A DNA stretch of 64,000 bases from Lentzea sp. NEAU-D7 (GTDB lineage: Bacteria; Actinomycetota; Actinomycetes; Mycobacteriales; Pseudonocardiaceae): positions 444,796 through 508,795 of the forward strand of contig NZ_JAPJDL010000003.1 in assembly GCF_026242055.1 (NCBI RefSeq), read 5' to 3'. Below are positions 27,186 to 35,284 of the stretch, one piece after another (the first letter of the stretch is position 1; each line of letters begins with the position of its first letter). The notes under the pieces were generated by a model. The model searched no databases. It was not told where the DNA came from and was given only the letters and a program-made list of their open reading frames with translations. The translations under genes were made by a program, and so were the position numbers.

Positions 27186-27199
27186 GTTTCACGTGAAAC
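27186..27199. promoter_or_regulatory. parS site upstream of phosphatase-like gene
   Basis: GTTTCACGTGAAAC, a second perfect copy 112 bp from the one at 27074. It ends 11 bases before the likely start of the phosphatase-like gene. Confidence 0.93.
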
Positions 27200-27210
27200 T
27201 TGGGGGAAAG

Positions 27211-27702
27211 TTGCATCCGACGCTCTACACCGTTGCCCGGCCTGGTCCGGGGAAGGTTTCGACGATGGGTCATCCGGCCGGCGGGCGCTTGCTGGAGGGC
27301 AAGGTGCGCGGGCTGCGTTCGGCTGGGGTTGATGTGCTCGTGTCGGCTCAGACCGATGAGGAGCGGGTCGAGTGCGATCTGGTGGATGAGGAGCGGGTGG
27401 TGGTCGCGGCTGGGATTCAGTACGTGTGCCTGCCGATTCCGGATCGGGCTGTGCCGGATGTTCGGGTGGCTGTTGGGGTGGTTGCTCCGCTCCACTCGCT
27501 TTATCTGGGTGGGGCGCATGTGGTGTTCCACTGTTGGGCTGGGGTGGGGCGGTCTTCGTTGTTGGCTGGGTTGTTGTTGGGGATGGATGGGGTTTCGCCT
27601 GGGGAGGCTTGGGGGTTGATTTCGGCGGCTCGGGGGCGGGTGGTGCCGGACACGGTTGAGCAGGGGGAGTGGTTGGCTGCTTGGTGGGAGGGGCGGGGGT
27701 AG
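27211..27702 (+). CDS. Protein tyrosine phosphatase-like protein (CX5R)
   Basis: 163 residues from TTG 27211 with GGGGGA upstream; GTG 27193, inside the parS site, is an alternative. The P-loop VVFHCWAGVGRSSLLAGLLL (about 110-129) matches the HCxxGxxRS/T signature of tyrosine and dual-specificity phosphatases. A potential general-acid Asp lies in CLPIPDRAVPD (about 77-87). Codon use is unlike its neighbours (many TTG, GGG, GTT codons), so expression may be low or the gene acquired. It is wedged between parS sites at 27186 and 27705, divergent from rsmG. The substrate is unknown. Confidence 0.75.
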   Translation: MHPTLYTVARPGPGKVSTMGHPAGGRLLEGKVRGLRSAGVDVLVSAQTDEERVECDLVDEERVVVAAGIQYVCLPIPDRAVPDVRVAVGVVAPLHSLYLGGAHVVFHCWAGVGRSSLLAGLLLGMDGVSPGEAWGLISAARGRVVPDTVEQGEWLAAWWEGRG

Positions 27703-27704
27703 GT

Positions 27705-27718
27705 GTTTCACGTGGAAC
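27705..27718. promoter_or_regulatory. parS site downstream of phosphatase-like gene
   Basis: GTTTCACGTGGAAC, starting two bases after the phosphatase-like stop codon. Confidence 0.85.
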
Positions 27719-27876
27719 ACGCGGACGCTTTTGCAGGGGGCGCCGCGCGGGTTGGCTTGCGTTGGCTGGCGCCGGTTCCAGCGGGGTGGTCACCTGCCGT
27801 GCGAGCGGTCGCCTTGCGAGGGTGGCTGGTCGGGCAGTACCGAGCCGGTGCGGGTCATCGCCGCTGCGCGTCGATA

Positions 27877-28002
27877 GCGATTGGGGCTTGACCTTGAGCC
27901 TCTGGCGGGATGCTTGAACGGCCGGAAAAGGCCGGGCTGAAAAGCGCCCGGCCGTGCCCATGAGGGGAGCATCCCGCCCCCTCAAGGTCAAGCCCCAATC
28001 GC
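27877..28002. repeat. 126-bp nested palindromic element
   Basis: Two 22-bp arms (27877-27898 and 27981-28002) are perfect inverted copies; the core of the left arm reads GATTGGGGCTTGACCTTGAG. Inside them GGCGGGATGCT (27904-27914) pairs perfectly with AGCATCCCGCC (27968-27978). Further in, GGCCGGGC and CGCCCGGCC form a third stem. The three nested stems could fold into one long hairpin. No ORF or transposase is present. It could be a miniature inverted-repeat element, a REP-type element or a structured RNA. Confidence 0.8.
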
Positions 28003-28052
28003 CGTCGGGGTTGCGTCACCACCGCTCACACGGCAGGCCCTAGTTCACACGC

Positions 28053-28786
28053 CTCGGCTTCGCCATTGCCTCTGGCGGCAGGGCGGCTCGGCTTCGCCGT
28101 TGCCCTGCACGTCTGGAGGGACGCCTCGGCTCCGCCGTTGCGTTGAGCGGGAGAGTGGTTGGCTCCGCCGTCGCCCTTCGGTGCGGAGGGATCCTTCGAC
28201 TCCGTTATTGGCGCGGCGACAGGGGTGGCCCGGCTCCGCTGGCGCCCTTCTCTCGTCGAGGGACATCTCAGTCCTGCCATCGCGGTTGGCAACTCGGCTG
28301 TTCGGAACCGCCGCCGCCGTGGCGGCCCCCACAGTCGCTCGGCTCCGTCGTTGTGTTGAGCGGGAGGGCGGCTTCGCCGTCCCTTGCGTGTGGAGGGACG
28401 CCTTGGCTCCGCCATTGCGTTGAGAGGCTGGGTGACTCGGCTTCGCCATTGCCGTGCACGGGACGGGGGACCGGCTCCGCCATCGCCCGTTATGCGCGAA
28501 GGACGCGTCTGCTCCGCCGCCGGCGACTCGGTTGCTTGGCTCCGCCGTTGCCTGTGCGTCCCACGGTTACCCGGCTCCGTCGTTGCCGTTCGCGCGTGCC
28601 GGAGGCGTCCGCTCAGTCGTTGCCGTGCGGGCTCGAGTGGTTCGGCTCGCCGTTTCCCTTCGGGTGCGGAGAGACTGCTCTGCTCTGCTCTGCCGTCGCC
28701 GCGGGCGCCCCTTGCCTCGTCCTTGCTTTGTCCTCAGGTTGCGGAGGGCGCGCTTCGGTTGTGCTGGGCTCGGCTTTGCCGTTGCC
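28053..28786. repeat. Degenerate interspersed repeat array (core CTCGGCTYCGCCRTTGCC)
   Basis: About 18 copies of an 18-bp core occur in 730 bp. Clear ones are at 28053, 28087, 28125, 28159, 28338, 28402, 28436, 28470, 28535, 28570 and 28769; weaker ones are at 28195, 28229, 28269 and 28368. Copies are separated by irregular 15-60-bp stretches. Two further motifs recur between them: TTGAGCGGGAG (28143, 28356) and TGYGGAGGGA-type (28113, 28182, 28390, 28740, 28793). No cas genes or coding signal were seen. Confidence 0.8.
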
Positions 28787-28975
28787 TCGGTGTGCGGAGG
28801 GCGACGGCGGGACGAGCCCTCCGAGGCGGCGCGTTGGGTCGTGTCGACATGTCGCTACCGGATGCGGCTTGCGTGTCTGCTGGCCCCTAGATCGTTCGCG
28901 TTGGCGGGGCTGTTCGGTCTGGGTTGAAGCCGTGCTCGGTTTTGGCTCCTTGCTTGTTCTGGTCCTGGACAGCGA

Positions 28976-29008
28976 ACGGCCCCTGGTTCCGGTGGAACCA
29001 GGGGCCGT
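28976..29008 (-). terminator. Terminator of the rpmH-rnpA-yidD-yidC-jag operon
   Basis: ACGGCCCCTGGTTCC (28976-28990) and its perfect complement (28994-29008) enclose a GGT loop, 16 bases after the jag stop codon. There is no U-run, as is common in actinomycetes. Confidence 0.75.
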
Positions 29009-29023
29009 GGAGTGCGGAAGCTG

Positions 29024-29587
29024 TCAGGGCTTCGCGAAGATGATGACCCGGCGCTGCGGCTCCTCGCCTTCGCTTTCGCTGTGCACGCCCGCGACCGTGG
29101 CGACGGCGTCGTGGACGACCTTGCGCTCGAACGGGGTCATGGGGTGCAGGCGGGCGCGTTCGCCTGAGGCGGCCACCTTCTCTGCGGTGGTGCGGCCCAT
29201 TTCCGCCAGTTCTGCTCGGCGGCCGGCTCGCCACTGGGCGATGTCCAGCATGAGGCGGGAGCGGACTCCCGTTTCCTGCTGGACTGCCAGGCGGGTGAGT
29301 TCCTGGAGCGACTCGAGGACGTTGCCTCGGGGGCCCACCAGCTTGGCGAGGTCCTCGCCGCCGTCGATGCTGACGATGGCCCGGCCGCTTTCCACGTCCA
29401 GGTCGATGTCGCCGTCGTAGTCGAGCAGGTCGAGCAGGCGCTCGAGGTAGTCGCCTGCGATGTCGCCTTCCTGGACGAGCAGGTCCTCGGTCTTGCTCTG
29501 CGACTGCGGCTCGGCCGTGTTCTCGGACTCGGCCGCGGCCTCCGACGACGCCTCCACGTCGTCGGTCGCCTGCAAGGTCTCCGACAC
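29024..29587 (-). CDS. jag: Jag/KhpB family RNA-binding protein (KH-R3H)
   Basis: 187 residues from GTG 29587, preceded by GGAGAGGAG; the frame extends seven codons further without need. An acidic Ser/Glu-rich N-terminus (about 1-40) is followed by a KH-like domain (GEDLAKLVGPRGNVLESLQE, about 77-96). The C-terminal R3H domain includes SGERARLHPMTPFERKVVHD (about 142-161). It is an RNA-binding regulator linked to cell elongation in other bacteria, coupled to YidC in nearly all genomes. Position matches Rv3920c. Confidence 0.92.
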   Translation of the reverse strand: MSETLQATDDVEASSEAAAESENTAEPQSQSKTEDLLVQEGDIAGDYLERLLDLLDYDGDIDLDVESGRAIVSIDGGEDLAKLVGPRGNVLESLQELTRLAVQQETGVRSRLMLDIAQWRAGRRAELAEMGRTTAEKVAASGERARLHPMTPFERKVVHDAVATVAGVHSESEGEEPQRRVIIFAKP

Positions 29588-29617
29588 GATGTCTCCTCTC
29601 CGGGGCAACGCCCGAAA

Positions 29618-30646
29618 TCAGCGGCGCTTCTTGCTGCCCGGCTTCTTGCTGGTGGATCGGCCTGGGGTCAGGCCGGGGATCTCGGTGTTCGCGTTGCCGT
29701 TGGCGGCGTCCGTCGAAGCCTTCGGTGCTCCGCCCGGGCCTGCGGTCGGCATGCGCTTGGCGCCGTTGGCCGGCTTGGCTCCGGGGGCGGGCTTCTTCGG
29801 GTTGATCGGCTTCGCGCCCGGCTTCGGAGCGAGGGCCTGACGGGTCTCGACGACCGTGGCCTTCTTCTCCTCTTCCTCGGAGTCGATGCGCTTGTAGACG
29901 AAGTGCTGCTGGCCGAGGGTCCACGCGTTGTTGGACAGCCAGTACAGCAGGATCGCGACGGGGAAGAAGAAGCCACCGGCCAGGACGCCCAGGGGGAAGA
30001 TCCAGAGCGTCAGCTTGTTCATGATGGCCGTCTGCGGGTTGTCCAGCGCGGCCTGGTTCTGGCGGGCGACCGAGTGGCGGGCCGTGAAGTGGGTCGCGAT
30101 GGACGCCACGATCATCAGCGGCACCGACAGCAGGATGACGTTCAGGCGCTCGGTGCCGTACTGGGCCAGCTGGTCGCTCGGCATCGTGATGAACGTCGAG
30201 AGGTTCGTGCCGAAGAGCTTGGCGTTGACGAACGAGTCGACGCCCTGCTTGTCGAAGAAGTAGACCTCGCCCCAGCCGGGCTTGAACGAGCGCAGCACGT
30301 GGAACAGACCGATGAACACCGGGATCTGCACCAGCATCGGCAGGCAGCCGCCGAGCGGGTTGACGCCGTGCTCGGACTGCAGCTTCTGCATCTCCTGCGC
30401 CTGGCGCTGGCGGTCGTTCGGGTACTTCTTCTTGATCTTCTGCATCTCCGGCGCGAACTCCTGCATCTTTCGCATGGAGCGCACCTGGCCGACGAACGGC
30501 TTGAAGAGGATGGCGCGGAGGGTGAAGACCAGGAAGATCACGGCCAGTGCCCAGGCGAAGCCGCTCGACTCACCGAAGACCTTGCCGAACACCCAGTGCC
30601 AACACCACAAGATGAAGGACACCGGGTAGTAGATGAAGTTGAGCAC
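29618..30646 (-). CDS. yidC: Membrane protein insertase YidC
   Basis: 342 residues from GTG 30646, with GAGGAG nine bases upstream. It begins LNFIYYPVSFILWCWHWVFG; conserved YidC features are FTLRAILFKPFVGQVRSMRK, KYPNDRQRQAQEMQKLQSEH and GCLPMLVQIPVFIGLFHVLR, with about five helices. The C-terminal 80 residues are a Lys/Pro/Ala-rich tail. It inserts membrane proteins with or without SecYEG. The longer open frame upstream overlaps yidD and is not coding. Confidence 0.95.
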   Translation of the reverse strand: MLNFIYYPVSFILWCWHWVFGKVFGESSGFAWALAVIFLVFTLRAILFKPFVGQVRSMRKMQEFAPEMQKIKKKYPNDRQRQAQEMQKLQSEHGVNPLGGCLPMLVQIPVFIGLFHVLRSFKPGWGEVYFFDKQGVDSFVNAKLFGTNLSTFITMPSDQLAQYGTERLNVILLSVPLMIVASIATHFTARHSVARQNQAALDNPQTAIMNKLTLWIFPLGVLAGGFFFPVAILLYWLSNNAWTLGQQHFVYKRIDSEEEEKKATVVETRQALAPKPGAKPINPKKPAPGAKPANGAKRMPTAGPGGAPKASTDAANGNANTEIPGLTPGRSTSKKPGSKKRR

Positions 30647-30651
30647 GGGAG

Positions 30652-30909
30652 CTACTCCTCGGTGGATACGTCGGGGACCTGCCGCCTCGGCGGAACGGGG
30701 TCCAGGCCTCCAGGGTGCCAGGGTCCGCAGCGCAGCAACCGGCGGATGGTCAGCCAGGTTCCTCGAAGTGCGCCGTGGACTGTCAGGGCTTCCACCGCGT
30801 ACGCACTGCAACTCGGGTAGAAGCGGCATGTCGGCGGCAGCAGCGGCGAGATGAACTTCCGGTAGAAGTGCACCGGCAGCAGCGCGACCTTCGCGGGCAA
30901 CGTGGTCAT
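30652..30909 (-). CDS. yidD: Membrane protein insertion efficiency factor YidD
   Basis: 85 residues with the family core [20 protein letters not shown] followed by [12 protein letters not shown], including the conserved CRFxPSCS motif. It sits between rnpA and yidC as usual. Its start overlaps the rnpA stop (ATGA) and it ends five bases before yidC. It assists YidC-dependent insertion; the mechanism is not settled. Confidence 0.95.
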   Translation of the reverse strand: MTTLPAKVALLPVHFYRKFISPLLPPTCRFYPSCSAYAVEALTVHGALRGTWLTIRRLLRCGPWHPGGLDPVPPRRQVPDVSTEE

Positions 30910-31247
30910 CGCAGCACCTTGCGCAGGGCAGAAGAGAAATCGGCGGCGAGCTCGGAACTCGACGCCTCGGCTGCTGGAGCCAACGCCCGGACCACGACGA
31001 GAGTTCCCGGCGGCATCTCTGCGAGCGCGGGACGCACCACGTGGCGCAGGCGCCTGTAAACACGGTGGCGGACCACCGAGTTGCCCACTGCCTTGCTCAC
31101 GACGAAGCCCACCTTGGACGAATCCAAGGTGGGCACGTCAGGCTTCAAGACGTGGACGACCAACCGGGGTCGTCCGGCGCGGCGGCCTCGGCGGACCACC
31201 AGGCCGAAGTCCTGGCTGCGGGTGAGCCGGGCGGCCGGTGGTAGCAC
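30906..31247 (-). CDS. rnpA: Ribonuclease P protein component
   Basis: 113 residues, GTG start. It shows the RNR signature [20 protein letters not shown] (about 54-73) and basic helices that bind the RNase P RNA to process tRNA 5' ends. It follows rpmH by 26 bases. Confidence 0.95.
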   Translation of the reverse strand: MLPPAARLTRSQDFGLVVRRGRRAGRPRLVVHVLKPDVPTLDSSKVGFVVSKAVGNSVVRHRVYRRLRHVVRPALAEMPPGTLVVVRALAPAAEASSSELAADFSSALRKVLR

Positions 31248-31273
31248 GACGACGCTGCGCTTACCAGCCGCGG

Positions 31274-31417
31274 TCAGGCGGACAGAGTGGCACGGCCCTT
31301 GCTGCGGCGCGCGGCCAGAATGGCGCGGCCGGCGCGGGTCCGCATGCGCAGCCGGAAGCCGTGCGTCTTCGCGCGGCGGCGGTTGTTGGGCTGGAAGGTG
31401 CGCTTACCCTTGCTCAC
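31274..31417 (-). CDS. rpmH: 50S ribosomal protein L34
   Basis: 47 residues: [20 protein letters not shown], then [20 protein letters not shown] and GRATLSA, a complete L34. GTG start at 31417. It is the first gene of the minus-strand operon that runs to jag. It is too short for most ORF cut-offs but unmistakable. Confidence 0.97.
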   Translation of the reverse strand: MSKGKRTFQPNNRRRAKTHGFRLRMRTRAGRAILAARRSKGRATLSA

Positions 31418-31523
31418 GGTCGGTCTCCCGGTGCTTCACTGCTGACAAAGCCTTGTGGTTGTCCCCGACGGCGGTGGACGTAGGCGCGCGAAAGGCGCCC
31501 GTCGCAAGCGGGAGACTCGTACG

Positions 31524-31553
31524 AGGGTACGCATGCCCGGGTGCGGCGACCAA
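31524..31553 (-). promoter_or_regulatory. Candidate rpmH operon promoter
   Basis: On the minus strand TTGGTC (31553-31548), 18 bases, then TACCCT (31529-31524). It would give a 5' leader of about 100 nt before rpmH. The intergenic region 31418-31763 otherwise holds the dnaA promoter elements. Confidence 0.5.
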
Positions 31554-31679
31554 ATCGGGGTGGGCCACACCACGTCTTGTGAGGCGTGCCGGGCCTTGTT
31601 ACCGTTCGTCCTTCGCGCGTGCCGGGCTGGCGTGGGAGCCGCCACCGACCGGCAACACAACGCACCTTTTAGTGCACAG

Positions 31680-31710
31680 TTGTGGATAACTCTGTGGATA
31701 CCTCTATTCT
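31680..31710 (+). promoter_or_regulatory. dnaA promoter region with two DnaA boxes
   Basis: TGTGGATAA (31681-31689, complement of the perfect box TTATCCACA) and TGTGGATAC (31693-31701) lie just before TATTCT (31705-31710), a -10 candidate. TTGTGG (31680-31685) could be the -35 at a long 19-base spacing. Overlap of DnaA boxes with the promoter fits autoregulation of dnaA. Confidence 0.65.
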
Positions 31711-31763
31711 CCGTGTCCACGTGTGGAGTCTTGGGCTCCGGTGGAGGGGAGGGGAGCGCGGAG

Positions 31764-33362
31764 GTGTCGAACCAGCAGGTCGATCTTGGTCTCGTGTGGG
31801 CCGAGGTGGTGCAGGAACTGGCGACCAGCCACCTGTCCCCTCAGCAGCGCGCGTGGATGAGGGTCACCCGTCCGATCGGTTTGCTGGATGGAACGGCACT
31901 GCTCGCTGCTCCCAGTGACTTCGCGAAAGAGGCGATCGAACGCGCACTGCGCGACCCGATCACCGCGGCGCTCTCCCGCAGGCTGGGCCGCACGGTCTCC
32001 CTCGCGGTGAAGGTCGACTCGCCGGAGCCGGTGAGTCCCATGAGCCCGCCCACCACGCCGATCCCCGTTCAGGCGATCCAGCCCGTGGCGCCGGTCCAGA
32101 TCCCGTCGGTTCCCGGCATCGCCAACGGCGACACGCCCGGCCCCGTGATCACGGAGGAGGCGGTCGCCGCCGACGGCGCGGAGGAAGAGGTCGACGAGGC
32201 CGGCGACGCGCTGGCCGCCGTCACCGAGATCTGGCCGACGTTCAACACCGCCAACGCGGCGGTCGCCGCGGCGCCGAACGCGAACCTCCCGTACACGAGG
32301 CCCGCGAACCCGTCGCCGTCGCAGACCCGGCTGAACGAGAAGTACAACTTCGACACGTTCGTCATCGGCGCCTCGAACCGGTTCGCGCACGCCGCGGCCG
32401 TCGCGGTGGCCGAGGCTCCCGCCCGGGCGTACAACCCGCTCTTCATCTGGGGCGAGAGCGGTCTCGGCAAGACGCACCTGCTGCACGCCGTCGGGCACTA
32501 CGCCCAGCGCTTGTTCCCCGGCATGCGCGTGCGGTACGTGTCGACCGAGGAGTTCACCAACGACTTCATCAACTCGCTCCGCGACGACCGCAAGGTCGCC
32601 TTCCAGCGCCGCTACCGGGACATCGACGTGCTCCTCGTCGACGACATCCAGTTCCTGGAGGGCAAGGAAGGTACGCAGGAGGAGTTCTTCCACACGTTCA
32701 ACACGCTCCACAACACGAACAAGCAGATCGTGGTGTCGAGCGACCGGCCGCCCAAGCGGCTGGAGACGCTGGAAGACCGCCTGCGCACGCGGTTCGAGTG
32801 GGGCCTGATCACGGACATCCAGCCGCCCGAGCTGGAGACCCGGATCGCGATCCTCCGCAAGAAGGCGGCCCAGGACCGGCTCGCGGCCCCGGCCGAGGTG
32901 CTGGAGTTCATCGCCGCCCGGATAGAACGCAACATCCGCGAGCTCGAGGGCGCGCTCATCCGCGTCACGGCGTTCGCGTCGCTCAACCGGCAGCCGGTCG
33001 ACGTCCAGCTCGCCGAGATCGTGCTGCGCGACCTCATCCCGGACTCGCACGCGCCGGAGATCACCGCACCGATGATCATGGCGGTCACCGCGGAGTTCTT
33101 CCAGGTCTCGATCGACGACCTGTGCGGCCCCGGCAAGACGAAGGCGCTCGCCCAGGCGCGGCAGATCTCCATGTACCTGTGCCGCGAACTGACCGACCTG
33201 TCGCTGCCGAAGATCGGCCAGACGTTCGGCGGCCGCGACCACACGACGGTCATGCACGCGGACAAGAAGATCCGCAAGGAGATGGCCGAACGCCGGCGCA
33301 TCTACGACCAGGTGCAGGAGCTGACGTCGCGCATCAAGCAGCGCGCCCGCCACACTCCCTGA
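31764..33362 (+). CDS. dnaA: Chromosomal replication initiator DnaA
   Basis: 532 residues from GTG 31764. Domain I (about 1-85) opens [21 protein letters not shown] long Pro/Val/Ala-rich domain II (about 90-190) follows, typical of actinobacteria. The AAA+ domain has Walker [21 protein letters not shown] (about 229-248), Walker [12 protein letters not shown] and sensor SSDRPPKRL. Domain IV contains the DnaA-box recognition helix [15 protein letters not shown] (about 488-502). It opens oriC just downstream. Confidence 0.97.
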   Translation: MSNQQVDLGLVWAEVVQELATSHLSPQQRAWMRVTRPIGLLDGTALLAAPSDFAKEAIERALRDPITAALSRRLGRTVSLAVKVDSPEPVSPMSPPTTPIPVQAIQPVAPVQIPSVPGIANGDTPGPVITEEAVAADGAEEEVDEAGDALAAVTEIWPTFNTANAAVAAAPNANLPYTRPANPSPSQTRLNEKYNFDTFVIGASNRFAHAAAVAVAEAPARAYNPLFIWGESGLGKTHLLHAVGHYAQRLFPGMRVRYVSTEEFTNDFINSLRDDRKVAFQRRYRDIDVLLVDDIQFLEGKEGTQEEFFHTFNTLHNTNKQIVVSSDRPPKRLETLEDRLRTRFEWGLITDIQPPELETRIAILRKKAAQDRLAAPAEVLEFIAARIERNIRELEGALIRVTAFASLNRQPVDVQLAEIVLRDLIPDSHAPEITAPMIMAVTAEFFQVSIDDLCGPGKTKALAQARQISMYLCRELTDLSLPKIGQTFGGRDHTTVMHADKKIRKEMAERRRIYDQVQELTSRIKQRARHTP

Positions 33363-33364
33363 TC

Positions 33365-33820
33365 CACCCGGGTACGCAAGAGGGGTCCTCCGTCGCGGAG
33401 GGCCCCTTTCGCGTACCCGGGGAGTTCCGTGCTTCGAGGACGGGACGCGGCGTCGCCGCGAGCACCCGGGGACGCGGCCGCGGGTGGACGGCCAACACCC
33501 GGGGACGGCTTAGGCGCAACGATGGGACTGCATCAGTCCGTGCGTCTCCAACCACCACCACGCGTCGCACACGTACCCAGGTAGACGAGGCTCGATCCGC
33601 CGCGCGCCGAGGCTTTCTGTTCGCCCCCGGCACTCGAAGGGGTGGGGACAACTGGAAAAGTCTGTGGCCCCGGCCACGATCTGGCCACAGAAGCCTGTTG
33701 AACACCCGGGTACAACTGGCCCGCACCCGGGGACGCACCCGGGGACAACTGTGGACGATCTGTGGATCGAGAGCTGTGCACAACTGGTTGTCCCCGGGTG
33801 CGTCGATCTGTCCCCGGGTG
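33365..33820. repeat. oriC-specific 11-bp repeat CACCCGGGGAC
   Basis: Copies on the plus strand begin at 33463, 33496, 33724 and 33736. Variants with T (CACCCGGGTAC) begin at 33365 and 33703. Inverted copies (GTCCCCGGGTG) are at 33790 and 33810. Two pairs have near-helical spacing: 33724 and 33736 (12 bp) and 33790 and 33810 (20 bp). Inverted copies follow a TTG or CTG, so they overlap DnaA-box-like TTGTCCCC. Confidence 0.8.
33368..33420. terminator. dnaA terminator inside a larger inverted repeat
   Basis: An inner hairpin AGGGGTCCTCCG/CGGAGGGCCCCT (33381-33407) is followed by TT. It is enclosed by a perfect 10-bp outer repeat, CCGGGTACGC (33368-33377) with GCGTACCCGG (33411-33420). It lies directly after the dnaA stop at the edge of oriC. 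Confidence 0.75.
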
Positions 33821-34116
33821 CTGTCCCCCCTTAGTCCACATGGTGAGTGGTCCCTTGACCTGCATGTTCAAGGGCTGTCCCCACAATCCACAACCCTTAC
33901 TGTTACTGCTGTTTGATCTCTTCTAGGAAGAACTCAAAAGCAAAACAGCGGTGGACAGCTCCCGGGGATCGGTGCCCGAACCCCGAAGTGACGCGAAGGG
34001 CCAGGACGCTCTAACGTGGTTGCTCCGCACCTCGGTCAGCCGAGGTCGAGGCTCCCTAACCCCCACTGGCACGTTGTCGTGGTTGGGCTTGTCGACTGTC
34101 GAGGAAAGGACGCCTC

Positions 34117-35241
34117 ATGAAGATCCGCGTCGAACGCGACGGCCTGGCCGACGCTGTCGCCTGGGTCGCTCGCAGCCTTCCGTCCCGTCCGCCGGTCCCC
34201 GTGCTGGGCGGCGTGCTGCTCGACGCGGAGTCTGACGATTCGCTGACGGTGTCCGGGTTCGACTACGAGGTCTCCGCCCAGGTCGGTGTTCCGGCGACGA
34301 TCGCCGACGGGGGCCGCGCTCTGGTCTCCGGGCGTCTTCTCGCCGACATCACCAAGGCGCTGCCGAACCACCCCGTCGAGATCGCGGTCGACGGCGCCCG
34401 GATGATGATCAGCTGCGGCAGTGCCCGGTTCAGCCTCCCGACGATGCCGGTCGAGGACTACCCGGCCCTGCCGTCGATGCCCCAGCTGATCGGTGAGCTC
34501 CCCGGCGAGGTCTTCGGCGAGGCGGTGAGCCAGGTCGCCGTCGCGGCCGGCAAGGACGACACGCTCCCGATGCTGACCGGCGTCCGCGTCGAGATCGGCG
34601 AGGGCAAGCTGACCCTCGTCGCCACCGACCGGTTCCGGCTCGCCATGCGGGAGTTCCCCTGGGAGCCGGACGCAACCCTCGGCGAGGTCGCCGTCCTCGT
34701 CCCGGCCCGCACTCTCGGCGACGCGGCCAAGACGCTCGGCTCGTCCGGCAGCAAGGTCGAGATGTCGCTCGCGGCCAACGACGGACTGCTCGGTCTCTCC
34801 GGCTCCGGCAAGCGGACCACCACCCGCCTGCTCGACGCGGACTTCCCGAAGTACCGCCAGCTGCTGCCCTCCGAGCACAGCGCCGCGGCGATCATCGACA
34901 TCGACGCGCTGCAGCAGGCGATCAAGCGCGTGTCGCTCGTCGCCGAGCGCGGCACGCAGGTGCGCCTCGAGTTCGTCGACGGCGGCCTGCGCCTGTCCGC
35001 CGGTGGCGACGACGAGGGTTCGGCCGAGGAAGAGCTCCCCGTCGAGTACACCGGCGACGCGGTCACCATCGCGTTCAACCCGGGCTACCTGCTCGACGGG
35101 CTCGGTGCGGTCCGCACGCAGAAGGTGCACTTGTCCTTCACCACACCCAGCCGACCGGCATTGCTGAAGCCGGTGGACGAGGATGGGAACGTGGCGCCGG
35201 GCTACCTGTACCTGCTCATGCCCGTTCGCCTTCCCGGCTGA
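34117..35241 (+). CDS. dnaN: DNA polymerase III sliding clamp (beta subunit)
   Basis: 374 residues, ATG 34117 with GAGGAAAGGA upstream. It has three clamp domains; recognisable stretches include [17 protein letters not shown] (about 28-44), [20 protein letters not shown] (about 131-150) and the C-terminal [14 protein letters not shown] that closes the ring. It is the processivity factor for replication. Confidence 0.97.
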   Translation: MKIRVERDGLADAVAWVARSLPSRPPVPVLGGVLLDAESDDSLTVSGFDYEVSAQVGVPATIADGGRALVSGRLLADITKALPNHPVEIAVDGARMMISCGSARFSLPTMPVEDYPALPSMPQLIGELPGEVFGEAVSQVAVAAGKDDTLPMLTGVRVEIGEGKLTLVATDRFRLAMREFPWEPDATLGEVAVLVPARTLGDAAKTLGSSGSKVEMSLAANDGLLGLSGSGKRTTTRLLDADFPKYRQLLPSEHSAAAIIDIDALQQAIKRVSLVAERGTQVRLEFVDGGLRLSAGGDDEGSAEEELPVEYTGDAVTIAFNPGYLLDGLGAVRTQKVHLSFTTPSRPALLKPVDEDGNVAPGYLYLLMPVRLPG

Positions 35242-35284
35242 GAAAACCCTTACCGGGTACCAGAAGAACACAGGGGAGAACACC

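Larger units (their letters stand above)
27703..29023. other. 1.3-kb gene-free stretch between phosphatase-like gene and jag
   Basis: No convincing protein gene is present; open frames on both strands follow the repeats and have no start signals or recognisable domains. Contents in order: a parS site (27705-27718), about 160 bp with nothing I recognise, a nested palindrome (27877-28002), a degenerate repeat array (28053-28786), about 190 bp with nothing recognised, and the jag operon terminator (28976-29008). Confidence 0.7.
33363..34116. other. Chromosomal origin of replication (oriC)
   Basis: A 754-bp non-coding stretch between dnaA and dnaN. It contains DnaA-box-like sequences on both strands: 33643-33651 (TTGTCCCCA, complement), 33750-33758 (TCGTCCACA, complement), 33761-33769, 33775-33783 (TTGTGCACA, complement), 33788-33796, 33832-33840 (TAGTCCACA), 33875-33883, 33884-33892 (CAATCCACA) and 33950-33958. 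The segment around 33895-33950 is the least GC-rich part and the likely unwinding element. An additional CACCCGGGGAC repeat family is interspersed. Confidence 0.93.

Noticed and set aside
27703..27891. Small ORF starting in the parS at 27705
   Set aside because: Its start lies in the parS palindrome, there is no ribosome-binding site or domain, and it ends in the nested palindrome.
28053..28786. CRISPR array
   Set aside because: Repeats are degenerate, spacing is irregular, there is no leader and no cas genes are nearby.
28143..29420. 425-codon open frame and several minus-strand frames over the repeat array
   Set aside because: They follow the DNA repeats, give repetitive translations, lack start signals and run into jag antisense.
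30294..30307. GCAGCACGTGGAAC in yidC as a parS site
   Set aside because: Only one half-site matches; three mismatches in the other.
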